DNA of 64,000 bases. Origin: Lactarius indigo (lineage: Eukaryota > Basidiomycota > Agaricomycetes > Russulales > Russulaceae). Position 1 is the first letter of the stretch. Each line of letters starts with the position of its first letter. The notes under the pieces are model-generated. The model had not been told where the DNA came from, did not search any database, and was given only the letters and a program-made list of their open reading frames with translations. Where the stretch lies: NCBI GenBank assembly GCA_025766275.1, contig JAFKAC010000040.1:124001-188000 (forward strand), read 5' to 3'. The position numbers were made by a program, and so were the translations under genes. Of this stretch, positions 25,581 through 36,023 are shown one piece after another.

Positions 25581-27424
25581 ACGAGTTGATGAGGGTGATA
25601 GGGAGTGGGGTGGGCAGGCCCGGCCTCACCGGCCTCACGATGCATACCCGCACCAATCCTCGCCAACAACCTAGATGCCAGTACCATGGTTTTGTCCCCC
25701 TAAATATCTGCTGTTCATTGTCATTCTCCGTCCAGAGGCACGCGCAACTTATAACTAGAGAGTAGCCTCTGTCCCATCGAACATGTGGGATATCACCACA
25801 TACCGCTTCGTTCGTCCTCTCACCCACCCTGATACTTCTCACTCTCACTCCCCTCACCTCACCATCGCCAGCTTAACTTGTCTACCTCGAGTCATCAACA
25901 ACCCTCTCCCTACCCCATCCCCCACTGAGACGCCAACCCGGTGCAGACTCTACCTCAACAACAACATCGACCACGAGTTCAAGGCTACTCGAGCACTTAG
26001 GCCCGAGCCCCTTCCGAGTCGGTCCATAGACGCGAGAGCTAGTCCCGCACCGCATACCCGTTGATGAGACCAAATCACATAGGGCCGCCGATCCTCGTCG
26101 TCCAAGTTGGCTCGAACAAAAACCGCTAATGCCACCGACGATTCTCTCTGAACAGCAGAAAACACATTTCGCGTCATCAACTCGCTACCATCAATGCTTG
26201 GCAAGAGCATCTCGAAATAGGGCATTCATACCTGTTCAGTACCGAGGATGGCTTAGGGGACGGAGACAGGCTAGAGTCGCTCTCCCCAGCTGAGCCCCGC
26301 CACCTCAGGTCCTTCTGTCAGATAATGACCAGCGTGCATAGAGCCCACCTCCTTAATTGCATTTGTCTTTCCCAGTACGAATGGTGCACGTGTCGTTGCC
26401 CTGGACTCCCGCCTTCATCAACTCAGAAGTGGAGACCCTCACACGATATTGGATTGTTACGTTACTTCCAGGTCAGAGTCCTATGCGGACTCATTTGTCG
26501 CCCGGAAAAGTTCAGGTCTCGGTTGATGGAGTACCTCACCGTCGTCCATCTGCGTGAAATAGTCGAGACCATATCAGGCCTATGATTGGCACCCAGCCGC
26601 TCCTTGACCCTACTAACGCATACCTTCACCTCGTTTGTTTCTTTGAGACCCGCATTATTATCTTGCAGCATGTATCTTAGGAAAGATGTGGTTCTCCGCA
26701 TCCACGATATTAGTGATATGGGGTGTCATTAGATTGGGTGAGGCGACTACGTGACCTCGTGCAACTATGCAAATACATTGAGTGCCACGGGTGCGGGGGA
26801 AAAACCTCCAAGGAAAAGACCAGCAAAAGGATGGCTCTCACTGGCGACTGTACAGTACTGGTCCTCTGTCTGCGATTCGGAAGCCGAGTCGGACCACGAT
26901 GCCTTGCTAGGCACGATGAAGGATGGAGCGGAAACCCCACTGCCACTTCGGTTCGCTCTATCACAGATCCAATCATACTTATCAGGTTAGCTTCGACTCT
27001 TACTAGACAGTCGAAACGTGCCGGAGTTGATGTGGGGACGGCAGGCATACAGTATCCAGATCCGATCTTGTTTCATCGACGACCTCTATCTCTGTCTGGT
27101 GATTTACCATATTCGGGACACTGGCAAGCACAATTTCAAAAAGTTAGCCAAAGTAGTCGTCTAAGACAGCGCAAGACACATCACAACCCGGGGTAGTCTC
27201 GGTTTCCGTGGGCCGGCCGCACCTCCGTTGGACCAAAAGCCCGCAGAAGAACTCGTATTCTTAACTAACATAAGCAACACCCAAGGTAACGTTTACACGA
27301 TAATGCTATAAGAGTGATGAACTTCCGAAGCAAGCGTACATACACTTTCAAACCCAAACCCATATTGCAAGTTGCCAGAGCTGGAATCACCACCAGAATC
27401 CAAACCGCCAGCCAGCACAGCCTC
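25581..27424. other. Unassigned region with scattered short frames
   Basis: Short frames occur on both strands. On the minus strand, 25950-26225 (MPYFEMLLPSIDGSEL) and 26462-26701 (MRRTTSFLRYMLQDNN) look somewhat protein-like. On the plus strand, 26751-26990 reads a Ser/Glu-rich piece (SVCDSEAESDHDALLG). No set of these could be joined into one gene. It may be a decayed gene. Confidence 0.35.
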
Positions 27425-28370
27425 TCATTCTACGCCCTCGGCCCTGATCTCAACCCTGAACAGGTCTTGCCACACGTCCACAGAGCACGCGTCGTCTTCC
27501 TCATCTCCGTCTCCGCCCGCACAAGCAACCTCGAACGTCTGCACCGACTGCGACGGTGGCGGACACCCAAACTCCGCGGAATGCAGCCGCAGCTCACCCG
27601 GCCGCACGTCGAAGCTAGAGACGTGCGCTTCGCGCTGAGGCCGCGAGTCTCCCCACTTGCTCGCGTCTGGCGTCGTCGTCTGTGCTAGGGACCACACCTG
27701 TACCCGCACGGCTTTGCCCGCACTCTCGAGCCGCGGCGCTAGCGTGATGCCAGACGTGACCGCACATCGCGCGCCACGTGGTGTGTCGTGCGGCATGCGG
27801 ACGCGGACAAGCAGGGAAGCCTGCAGATCGTTGAACCCCAAACCAGAGCCGGCGATCGCGACGAATGAGCGATGGCTACGTAGGAGCGCATTGCACTACG
27901 TACGGAATTGTCGACAAGGGTCGCTGGCCCACATGAAGATGGACGCCGGATGCTCCTCGGGGCCACTGTAACCTCTCCACTCCTCGATATTCGCGCGAAA
28001 AAGTCGGGCGCAGCGTGGCTGACAGGTCCTAGCATTCTAGAAGCCGCGTTGTCCATGGCCGATGGCTTGTGTCCAGGGCGGTAGAAACCCTCGGCAGCCG
28101 AGAGAATGCCCATGGACTCGGAACTGAAGCGCGGCCATGAATTTGGGTACACCGTTCCAGTCAGGAGGAAGGAAAGGGTGAGGACGGATACCATCCCGCT
28201 AAAGAGGAGGAGCCATAGCGGGAGGCGCCAGCGACAGTCTGTGTGAAACATATTTTTAGGGTTGAGATAAGATGAGCGCAGGACGACGCACGGTTTTCCT
28301 CTCGGATGACCGAAAACCCGTAGAGATTCGAGTCGTGGTGGCCGTTGCGGGTGTGGTGGTGCGAGGACAT
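27425..28370 (-). CDS. Predicted single-pass (type II) membrane protein, unknown family
   Basis: Three exons (28292-28370, 27904-28238, 27425-27820) sum to 810 bp, giving 269 aa. The N-terminus MSSHHHTRNGHHDSNLYGF is short, His-rich and hydrophilic. A single strong membrane segment follows (LPLWLLLFSGMVSVLTLSFL), and the rest is a hydrophilic domain. That is the layout of a type II membrane protein or one with an uncleaved signal anchor. The first intron joins REEN to HCRWRLPLW and removes an in-frame alternative reading. The C-terminal part contains LVRVRMPHDTPRGARCAVTS and VRVQVWSLAQ, which alternate like beta-strands. An acidic stretch (GGDGDEEDDACSVD) lies near the end. I do not recognise the family and give no function. 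The start at 28370 is chosen because it begins the conserved-looking segment; frames further upstream are not supported. Confidence 0.6.
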
Positions 28371-28897
28371 GGAAAAGGGGTTGGAAGAGTGTCGCTGGCC
28401 TGGCAGGGGGCCACTTGTAATAAGGGAAGGAGTGAGCATCTGCTAGTCGTGTGCGAGGGGCGAGGATAAAAGGGACATGCAACGAGTCCGGTGTCGGGGT
28501 ACGTCAGATTCATGTATGAGCCGATGAGCATTATGCATCTCAAGCTCTCGGTATGCCTCGATTTGGAATTCTTGGTGGAGCTACCGGCGTCTATTTCAGT
28601 GTGCCGATCCGGCTGCTTCGGGTTCGATCACTCGCGTAGAGATGAGACGAAACCAGGAGATAGGGTTCAATAAGGGACATTGTCGAGCCTTCGAAATGGT
28701 GAAACAGACAGACTCAGTCCGTGCACGGCGATACCGTGGTTTTGAAGTGGAGGACGTCGTGGAGAAAGTTTGCTTAACTAAGTGCCAAGACTTCTGACAG
28801 CGTGAACGGTTTCTGTCAGCCACCTTCACAGTTTCAACATCCTTGGCGTTCCCGATCTGGACGTCCGAGCACACGAGGTCCTGAAAACGACATTGGG

Positions 28898-29131
28898 TCA
28901 ACCAATGGGTAAACTGCCAGCGGCTGCATTCCTCGTATCTGCTCGATATATGTTGTTTGATCTTTCTTTCGTCCGTTCGTAGTTCGCCAAAGTCTTCAGC
29001 AAGTCGCGACGCATTCGACGTCTTTGACTATTCAGGCGGTCGAGAAGCGGTAACTGAGTCAGTCCCTCATCTAGACCCATGGCCGAACGCCCTGCTTTCG
29101 ATCCGTGTTCCCACGTTTTCTCTGACGCCAT
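28898..29131 (-). CDS. Short hypothetical ORF
   Basis: A 77-codon frame starting MASEKTWEHGSKAGRSAMGL with a basic helical middle (NSQRRRMRRDLLKTLANYER). It may continue after an intron into the frame at 28596-28880, which reads DVQIGNAKDVETVKVADRNR, but the join could not be fixed. No domain was recognised. It could equally be chance. Confidence 0.25.
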   Translation of the reverse strand: MASEKTWEHGSKAGRSAMGLDEGLTQLPLLDRLNSQRRRMRRDLLKTLANYERTKERSNNIYRADTRNAAAGSLPIG

Positions 29132-29539
29132 CCACCTTGCCTTGAAACTTACAGTAATGTTACATCATATCGCGTAAAGAACAGAGAGTCATCACACTCA
29201 GTTTTGTGCGCATCATCTCTCACACTCCCATCACGTGTCGAGCCCCAAACTCAGAGGTTATAGGAACTGAGAGACCCTGAAATTCAAAGGAGGTCGAGCT
29301 TGAGACTCTCCTATATCTTGTTCAAGTTGAAGCTACAAACTACAAGCTCGTACTACCCCACACTGAGTTGTTATCGTACATTCGGGAGGGTGCAATACCG
29401 CCAGCTATTCCTTTTTTTTTTTTTCCAAGCCCACGTCGATGGGACCACGAACGAGGCAACGCATAGAGATGCGAACGGAACCAGGAGAACGACACGACTA
29501 TTTTGGCCGCTTTTTGTGATGTGACCTTTACCATCGTGC

Positions 29540-30751
29540 TTATTCGACTATGGCTACTCCAGTCCACACCGGCGAGGGTGGCCTTGGGCTGGGGTCACGA
29601 TTCCAAAACCTGAATGCTTCGTCGTCGTCGTCGTCGTCGTCGACTATCATTACGCCGGTCGCCATCGGCGGGGCTGGGCTTGGGATCGAGTCATCGTCGT
29701 CGACTACGATTACGCCGGTCCTCACTGGCGAGGTTGCTCTTGATGTCAGCTCACAGTTCCAACACTCCCTCTGGTCGTCTTGAATGCGTTCGACGTACGC
29801 TCTCCTTTCTTCGGCTGAGTATGCGCGAATTCGAAGCGAAGCCATTTCGCTGCTCGTGAGAGGGCTCTGTGTCTCGTTCCTTGTCGGCCGCGACGTCGCC
29901 TCCTTTTTTCGTGCGCGTGGGCACATCTTCGCAAAATGCCCTTGTTGGCTGCAGCGAAAACACCGCCCTTCGCGTCTGTATCGGTTCTTGTCCTGCTCGG
30001 TAAGGGCGCTCTGCCGCCTGTTGACACCCGTCGTGCTCGGGCCTCCCGCCGCCATTTCTTCAGCTCGTTTCAGAACAAGTGCCTCTTCGCTTGAGAGTGG
30101 TGGTGCCGTCAAGACATGTAGGATATGGCGGTACTTTACTTGGGATTTGTGGACGGCATTGACACATTCCTCGAAAGTTTTAAGCTTGACGCGATCGACG
30201 CAGCACCGCACCAGCCCGGCAGGGAGTCCTTGCAGGAAAAGGTGAAGGACGTAGGGCGCGTCCAGGTCGTACTGTGCCTTGCGCGCAAGTGCACAGAAAT
30301 CTTGAACGTAGGCGCGCAATTTTTCTCCTTCCATCTTGATTTCTTCGATCTCCTTTCGGGCTTTCGCGCGTTCTGCGGGATCAGCGAATTCCCTAAGGAA
30401 ATCGTCCTCGAATGCATCCCAGATGTCTTGTCCCTGGAGGAGAGCCGGATCGGCGGATACTTCGTCCAACCAGCGGCTCTTGCTGGCGACCCAACTGGAT
30501 ACACGTTCTCCACGAATATGATTGAGGGTGATATTGACTTTTTGGGCTTCATCACTGACATTATTCATCATCAAATACTCCTGTGCAGACATCAAGAATT
30601 CTTGGCTTTCTGTGTAGGTGCCATCAAATGTTTGGAGTTTTCCGCGTAGCACTCTTCTGGCCATGGTGGTGGTGGTGGTGGTGGCGGCGGCAAGGACTTT
30701 TTCTGGGGATAGTGATTGGAACGATGGTGTACAATGTATTGCGGGTCTCAC
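29540..30751 (-). CDS. Gag-like protein with CCHC zinc knuckle and tandem SIM-like motifs
   Basis: An intronless frame of up to 403 aa; the likely start is the Met of MARRVLRGKLQTFDGTY at 30664. The core (about 190 residues) is a retrotransposon gag domain: FLMSAQEYLMMNN, WDAFEDDFLREFADPAERAK, LRAYVQDFCALARKAQYDL, LFLQGLPAGLVRCCVDRV. It is followed by one CCHC knuckle, CFRCSQQGHFAKMC. The C-terminal tail carries three spaced copies of TGV-x-x-V plus acid: TGVIVVDDDD, TGVMIVDDDDDDDE and TGVAIVE at the very end. These match the SUMO-interacting motif pattern (hydrophobic core plus acidic patch). No protease, reverse transcriptase, integrase or convincing LTR was found on either side. It is either a gag-only relic of a Ty3-type element or a host-adopted gag gene. 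Intact coding over 400 codons argues against simple decay. Confidence 0.75.
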   Translation of the reverse strand: MRPAIHCTPSFQSLSPEKVLAAATTTTTTMARRVLRGKLQTFDGTYTESQEFLMSAQEYLMMNNVSDEAQKVNITLNHIRGERVSSWVASKSRWLDEVSADPALLQGQDIWDAFEDDFLREFADPAERAKARKEIEEIKMEGEKLRAYVQDFCALARKAQYDLDAPYVLHLFLQGLPAGLVRCCVDRVKLKTFEECVNAVHKSQVKYRHILHVLTAPPLSSEEALVLKRAEEMAAGGPSTTGVNRRQSALTEQDKNRYRREGRCFRCSQQGHFAKMCPRARKKEATSRPTRNETQSPLTSSEMASLRIRAYSAEERRAYVERIQDDQRECWNCELTSRATSPVRTGVIVVDDDDSIPSPAPPMATGVMIVDDDDDDDEAFRFWNRDPSPRPPSPVWTGVAIVE

Positions 30752-31499
30752 AAGTCCACTTTTGAGGGAATGTGTGGCTAGAATCGTGAGGTGTGGGCTG
30801 ATGATGCTGTGTATTCTGTCAACTCTTTGGCCCGGGGGGGTATAGTATCGATTGGTGATTCAGATGATAGGAAATGCTTGTTGGGCTATTGTAGCCCGAG
30901 GATGCAAGTTCCCGAGGATGCAAGTTATCCCCTTGTGAAACGTAGAACTGTTGGTATCGACGATGTTAAGGCCTGGCAGGAAACCCCAAGCCTGAGCCTG
31001 AGTCGGCTGGACTTAGCTTAGAAGTCGAGACTTGGGTTTAGTGTGAGTGCGACACTCTGATATAGCTCAGAGTGCAGAAGCTCCGAAGGTCCTACCCAAG
31101 ACTAAGGGTAGGGAGGGTTAATGGAAAAAGACAAGGAGGGAGCACTCAGGAGGAATGGGGAAGAGACTGCTGGTAGAGACAGGACAAGTCTGGGGAATCT
31201 TGGCCTGCTACTGTGCAAGTTATATAGTTACTGGTACCGCTGTCCTAGGTTTTAGTCAGACAGCTCCTATCGTGACAAATCACAGATGCATAAGCATGCA
31301 GAGGAGAAGAATGACTCGGGAACTAATTTGCGAGAGGGTCTAGAATGCTGTAGATATTGTAGAGGGGGTTCGCAAGTAGGAACTGAGCCTCGAGCTCAGA
31401 ATCAGTTGAGAGTGGTCAATCGAGTTGAGAGTGGTCAATCGCCTGTTTGTCGACAAAAAAATGGTAGTCGAATTGCATGAGTGCGAAAAGAAAACTAGT
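30752..31499. other. Spacer between the gag-like ORF and tRNA-Lys
   Basis: No gene was seen. It contains short direct repeats (GAGGATGCAAGTT twice near 30900-30925; GAGTTGAGAGTGGTCAATCG-like units twice near 31405-31440). A GTTGGTATCGACGATG stretch at about 30951 loosely resembles a retroelement primer-binding site but has the opposite orientation to the gag ORF. Confidence 0.35.
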
Positions 31500-31600
31500 A
31501 GCCCACCGCGAGGGTCGAACTCGCAGCCTTCAGATCACCATTAGATGTGATCAACACCCGCATAAGAGTCTGACGCTCTATCCGATTGAGCTAGGCGGGC
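31500..31600 (-). tRNA. tRNA-Lys (anticodon CUU) with a 27-nt intron
   Basis: On the minus strand the acceptor stem GCCCGCC (31594-31600) pairs with GGTGGGC (31501-31507). The D arm GCTC...GAGC, the anticodon stem TCAGA/TCTGA and the T arm GCGAG-TTCGACC-CTCGC are all present. The anticodon loop reads CTCTTA before the intron, giving CTT (Lys, codon AAG). The intron occupies 31536-31562, just after the base 3' of the anticodon, as in nuclear tRNAs. The A box (TAGCTCAATCGG) and B box (AGTTCGACCC) are good. A TTTTCTTTT run downstream (31485-31497) serves as a Pol III terminator. Confidence 0.93.
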
Positions 31601-31893
31601 GTTGCTTTACGGTAACGTATTGCCATACAAGGACTTGGGGCGGTCAGATTGCCTTCCGGGGTAAACTCGAGACGAACAGAACTTTGGACAAAGTCGAATC
31701 GATCGTGTTTGTCGCTTTGTTTGGTAAATTTTCTATGGCCCTCCGGTATGTATCATGGCCGATTTGATTTTGGCGGAGAAGCTGCGTGGTTCAGGGTCGC
31801 TCTTGTCTGGAACTCGGATCTGGGGCTACGGAGCTACGCATTTCTGGCATCGAACCTGATCGAGGGACTAAACGTGTATGACATCGATTCTGC

Positions 31894-31923
31894 TACAGTC
31901 GACTCTCTGATAACCCATACCCC
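31894..31923 (+). repeat. Left terminal inverted repeat of the pogo-like element
   Basis: A 30-bp sequence beginning TACAGTCGACTCTCTGATAA, matched perfectly by the right end in reverse complement. Confidence 0.9.
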
Positions 31924-32758
31924 TTCGGGAGACACCTAGGGGTATGGGTTATCGAGGTGTATGGGTTTTTGAAGAGCGCTAAAAATGGGCCTGAGTCACG
32001 TGCAAGACAAACCACCTCAATTTTTTCGTCTACTCTAGAATTGATTCGAGCATCGTATTTACTGAACAAAATATGATGTTATTCTAGTGGCCCTCATGTT
32101 TTCCATCTCAAGAGCACGTGTCCGCCACCCGAATGTCACCAGCATCGAGTCCAACTGCTGGAGGAATTGGTCGTTCTTGTCCCTTGTATAACAGCTGAGG
32201 GTCTTTGCCACAGAGTGCCGAGGCATGCCTTTTGATCGAGTCCACTGGGGTGTCCTCAGAGATGTCGTCCAACTCTCTGGCATCCTTCACATGCCCCCCT
32301 AGCCTTCATGATAGCATTGAATATTTCTTCGCCTGTTGTTGTGTTGGGAAAGTGGGCCTCGTCTGCTCGTTTAAGAGCATCCAAGAGGGACGTTTGGTGT
32401 GAGTGCTGCAATGCACTGGTGCTCTCCCATTCGTCTAGCGCAGTGACAACCCAGTCTTCGGCAGCTGAGATCACTAGTTTGGGTGCACACACATGTTGCA
32501 ATGGACTGTTATGGCCACTCAGAGCCGTTGCACATGGTGTATGTGAGCCGGAGATGAAAGACCCCACTCAAACGTTCGGGAAAGTCCTCTAAATTAGTCA
32601 AAAAATTGGCATTGGACGCTGGTACTTATGGGTTATTAACCCCCAAAAGGGTATGGGTTATTGGTTATTAGAGAGTTATGGGTTATGCTCACAAAATCCC
32701 TGCCTACCAACTCGGTGGACAGGAATGGGTATGGGTTACTGGAGAGTATGGGTTATCT

Positions 32759-32788
32759 GGGGTATGGGTTATCAGAGAGTCGACTGTA
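32759..32788 (-). repeat. Right terminal inverted repeat of the pogo-like element
   Basis: Exact reverse complement of 31894-31923, ending ...TCAGAGAGTCGACTGTA and followed by AACC. The terminal TA at both ends is consistent with a TA target duplication. Confidence 0.9.
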
Positions 32789-32954
32789 AACCATCTCTCC
32801 ACGGGCGTCCAAGTCACACTTTTTCTTATCTCTCGATAACGGCTTTTTTTGCTTAAATGGGGCATGGGAACTTCATCTCCCATTGACGGGTCGTTATCTC
32901 CCGAGTCCCGAATCCTACTGCTGTTCTCCTCGGGCTTTCCCTCCTACCTCCAAC

Positions 32955-35670
32955 ATGCCTGATCGTGAACACGGCACGACCGACTACAGGGATGAAGATG
33001 ACAAGAAACTTGAGGCAATGGGATACGTCCCTTCCTTCAAGCGAGAGTTTAGCAACCTTGCGACGGTATGTGCACCCCACCCTTTTTTTGCCATTTTCTT
33101 ATGGGCATGTGGACAATTTCGTCCTCTCAGATTAGCTTTGCCTTCAGTATTATGGTATGTACACCGTCTCGCCGTTCTTAAGGTCAGAATCACGGATATC
33201 GGTGCAAAGGGCCTATGCTCATCTGTGGCGACCACATTCAATACGCCATTGCTCCTTGGTGGTCCTTCCTCTGTACGGCAACTTACCCCACACATATCCG
33301 TTGATGGTTCTATTAGAATATTCTCAATAGGTAACATGGTGTTGGATCCTCGGAGCGACCATGTGTTTCACTTTAGGCGAGTTCCTTCTCCCGCCTTCTT
33401 TACTCCACTGTTTGACGCCGGTGTACATACAGGGGCGTCAATTGCTGAAATTGTCAGCGCCTTTCCCGCCTGCGGTGGTTTGTGCGTAATTACTGGATTG
33501 CGGCTCACCATCTCCTACTCAAATGGCCATATGGTAGATACACCGCGTCCGCCAAACTCGTACCAGCGAAACATAGGCCCATTGTAAGTGCCCTCTATGT
33601 CTGTACAGTGCTTGTCCTCATCCTGGTGGAGGTTGGCTGGCTTGTTGGCTGGCTCAATACTCTCGGTCAAGTTGCTGGGCTTGCCTCGACCGAATACGGA
33701 CTTTCGATCATGATCTGGGCTGCCGTCGTCGTCGCCAAGGATGGAGACTACGAGGTCACTTCTGGCAAAATCGTCGGCCTCTTTGCTGCGCTATTAATCT
33801 TTAATGGGGTCTTGGTACGTCCAGTTCAGATCATCCAATTGGTTAAACAGCTCCCGACGTGTATGGTTGCGGACCATCTGTGGTCGCGTCGTGTAGAACT
33901 CTTTCGCAACGCGTCATCTCGCGACTTTCACGAAAGGATTCGTATTCGTCAACCTTGGCGCGTCCGCCCGTACGTGACAGCAGCTCCATCAAACCGTCTT
34001 GTTCATATCGATAACTATCATACATAGTTATTATCATCGTGTTGCTAGCGACGACAGAGCGGCACGACATGCACTCCGCGAAATATGTGTTCGGCTCGGA
34101 AGGTCTCGTCAATCAGACAAACGGATGGAACGGCGGCTTGGCATTCTTATTTGGGCTGCTCAGCGTGCAATGGACGGTTAGAGATGATTTCCGTTTCCCA
34201 ATTTATTTGAACTGACGAGCTTGTTCCGCAGATGACGGTATGTTCTGGGTTCAAAGTCTCAAATTCCTCATCTCAAAGGGTTTGAACAGGACTATGACGC
34301 AACAGCGCACATTTCGTACGTGATCTGGGTCTTTGGCTCGGGCTACTTTGACTTACGTCTCTATAGGGAGGAAGTCAAGCGTGCTTCCTATGCTGGTAGG
34401 CATAGACCAGCTTGTAGCGCTTTACTTATTCTAATTCTCCTGGTCTCAAGCGCCCGCCGCTATCGTTATCGCTGGTGAGTAATACGTAAGGAGACCGTTC
34501 TTTCGGTTCTCAAGCCTGTGTTGTAGTTATAGGAACCGGTCTCATTGGCTGGTTACTCAACATCGTACTGGTGCTCTGCTCTGGTCCTTTGTGCGTTCTG
34601 GGCCAACTCTTTCTTCGCTTCGTCCGATGACATCACTTTCAGAGCGGACCTTCCCGGACCTTCTGGGTCTGCCTTCCTTCAGGTAAGTTACGTGACGGGT
34701 TTCTATAATGTCCATGTCTTATCGACTGACCCCTAGATTATGGTTTTGCGCATGGGAAAACCCGCGGCGCTGTTCCTTTGGGTATGTGGGGAAAAACATT
34801 TATTCGAACGCAACTGAATTGTGATCGTCAGACACTTGTTTGCCTCACAGCCTTCTTCGTTTGTCAAACCGCTCTCCAAGCTTGCTCCCGGATGGTTTTC
34901 GCCTTTAGCCGGGACCGCGGTACGATTCTCCCCTCCCCGTGCCAACACTCGCTCACCCGCCCATGTAGGTTTTCCCGACAATGGTTACTTTGGTTACATT
35001 TCTAAATGGACGCATACACCTATGCGTGCCATTTGGTTCACCACGATCTTCAGCATCCTACCCGGCTTGTTGGGTCTTGCCTCCCCTGTCGCAGTAAACG
35101 CAATCTTTTCACTCACCGCCATGGCCCTCGACATTTCATACATCATCCCGATAGCGCTCCGCCGCATCTACCAGCGTCACCCAGAGGTGCAGTTCAAACC
35201 TGGGCCATTCTACCTGGGAGATGGATGGTTCGGGTGGGCGGTAAACATCAACTGTATCGTGTGGACGCTGTTCGTGTCCGTGATTTTCTCTTTGCCGACA
35301 TATCTACCCGTTACGAAGGACACGATGAACTACGCGTCAGTGATTACAGGCGGTATCGCCCTTCTAGCTATGTACGTGATCACACACGCCTCCTTTCCGG
35401 CGTTCTGCTGAAGCTGACTTGTGTGTTAGGATCTGGTACTTCGTAGAGTACGTGATACTCTACGAACAAAATGCACGGACAGAGCTGACTTACTTTCGCA
35501 GCGGTCGTCGACATTACCATGGACCTCATGCATACATCGTGAAAAACGCTACGCCAGTTGTCATCACCGAAGGAGACAGCGAGAAAGATGAAAAAAGCTC
35601 TGTCGACGGAAAGGATGAAAGGATCGCGGTTTCTCGAGAGATTCATGAGGTATCTAGGATTGACCCCTAA
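32955..35670 (+). CDS. Amino-acid/GABA permease (APC superfamily)
   Basis: A multi-pass plasma-membrane transporter of the fungal amino-acid/choline/GABA permease type. The start at 32955 gives MPDREHGTTDYRDEDDKKLE, and the stop is at 35668-35670. There are about a dozen short introns; clear exons include 32955-33065, 33131-33154, 33210-33272, 33331-33376, 33433-33481, 33538-33583 and 33632-33814. Family segments in order: SFAFSIMGLCSSVATTFNTP, VTWCWILGATMCFTLGASIA, PACGGLYTASAKLVP, TLGQVAGLASTEYGLS, LLATTERHDMHSAKYVFG, AHISEEVKRASYAAPAAIV, RMVFAFSRDRGFPDNGYFG and FYLGDGWFGWAVNINCIVWT. The intron at 33377-33432 has a GC donor (AG|GCGAGT) and is required by the frame. Middle exon edges (33815-34000) are uncertain. 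The 3' end is duplicated as a broken copy near 41.3 kb. Confidence 0.87.
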
Positions 35671-36023
35671 TCGGGTAGGCCGCGACGTGCGTTTAGTAGA
35701 GATCATGCACGGTTGGGGTGAGACTCCGAGGGAGATACATACATTACTTGTGTCGTCGTTGAGTGTGATTGTATTGTTACGAACGATACTCGCAGAACGT
35801 AATACTGACTGTGACATTTAAACTTTCAATCTGATAGCGGGAGGCACGTGAAAACGAGAGCAACTGTCCGCTAGTAACTTATGTTAGCACAACTGGTCGC
35901 ATCTTTTACGACAACTCCGAGCCAGAGGACGTCTGAAATGCAAATGTCCGTTGGGTGTTCGCGTGTTTGCGAATAGATACTGGTCTATTAAATACATACA
36001 AAACAAACAAGTTCATGCGTCTT

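Larger units (their letters stand above)
31894..32788. mobile_element. TIR DNA transposon, Tc1/mariner-pogo-like, internally decayed
   Basis: Perfect 30-bp inverted ends lie at 31894-31923 and 32759-32788: TACAGTCGACTCTCTGATAA... and its exact reverse complement. If the outer TA is the target-site duplication, the element is CAGTCGAC...GTCGACTG, about 891 bp, as expected for Tc1/mariner-pogo elements. Just inside both ends there are further copies of the GATAACCCATACC / GGTATGGGTTAT unit (31939-31966; 32620-32776). The interior has broken minus-strand frames, one ending in MRATRITSYFVQ, which resembles the C-terminal end of pogo/Tigger-type transposases. No complete transposase remains. It inserted about 165 bp upstream of the permease start. 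Confidence 0.8.

Noticed and set aside
28900..31480. LTRs around the gag-like ORF
   Set aside because: Comparison of both flanks by eye found no direct repeats longer than about 10 bp, so no LTR is claimed.
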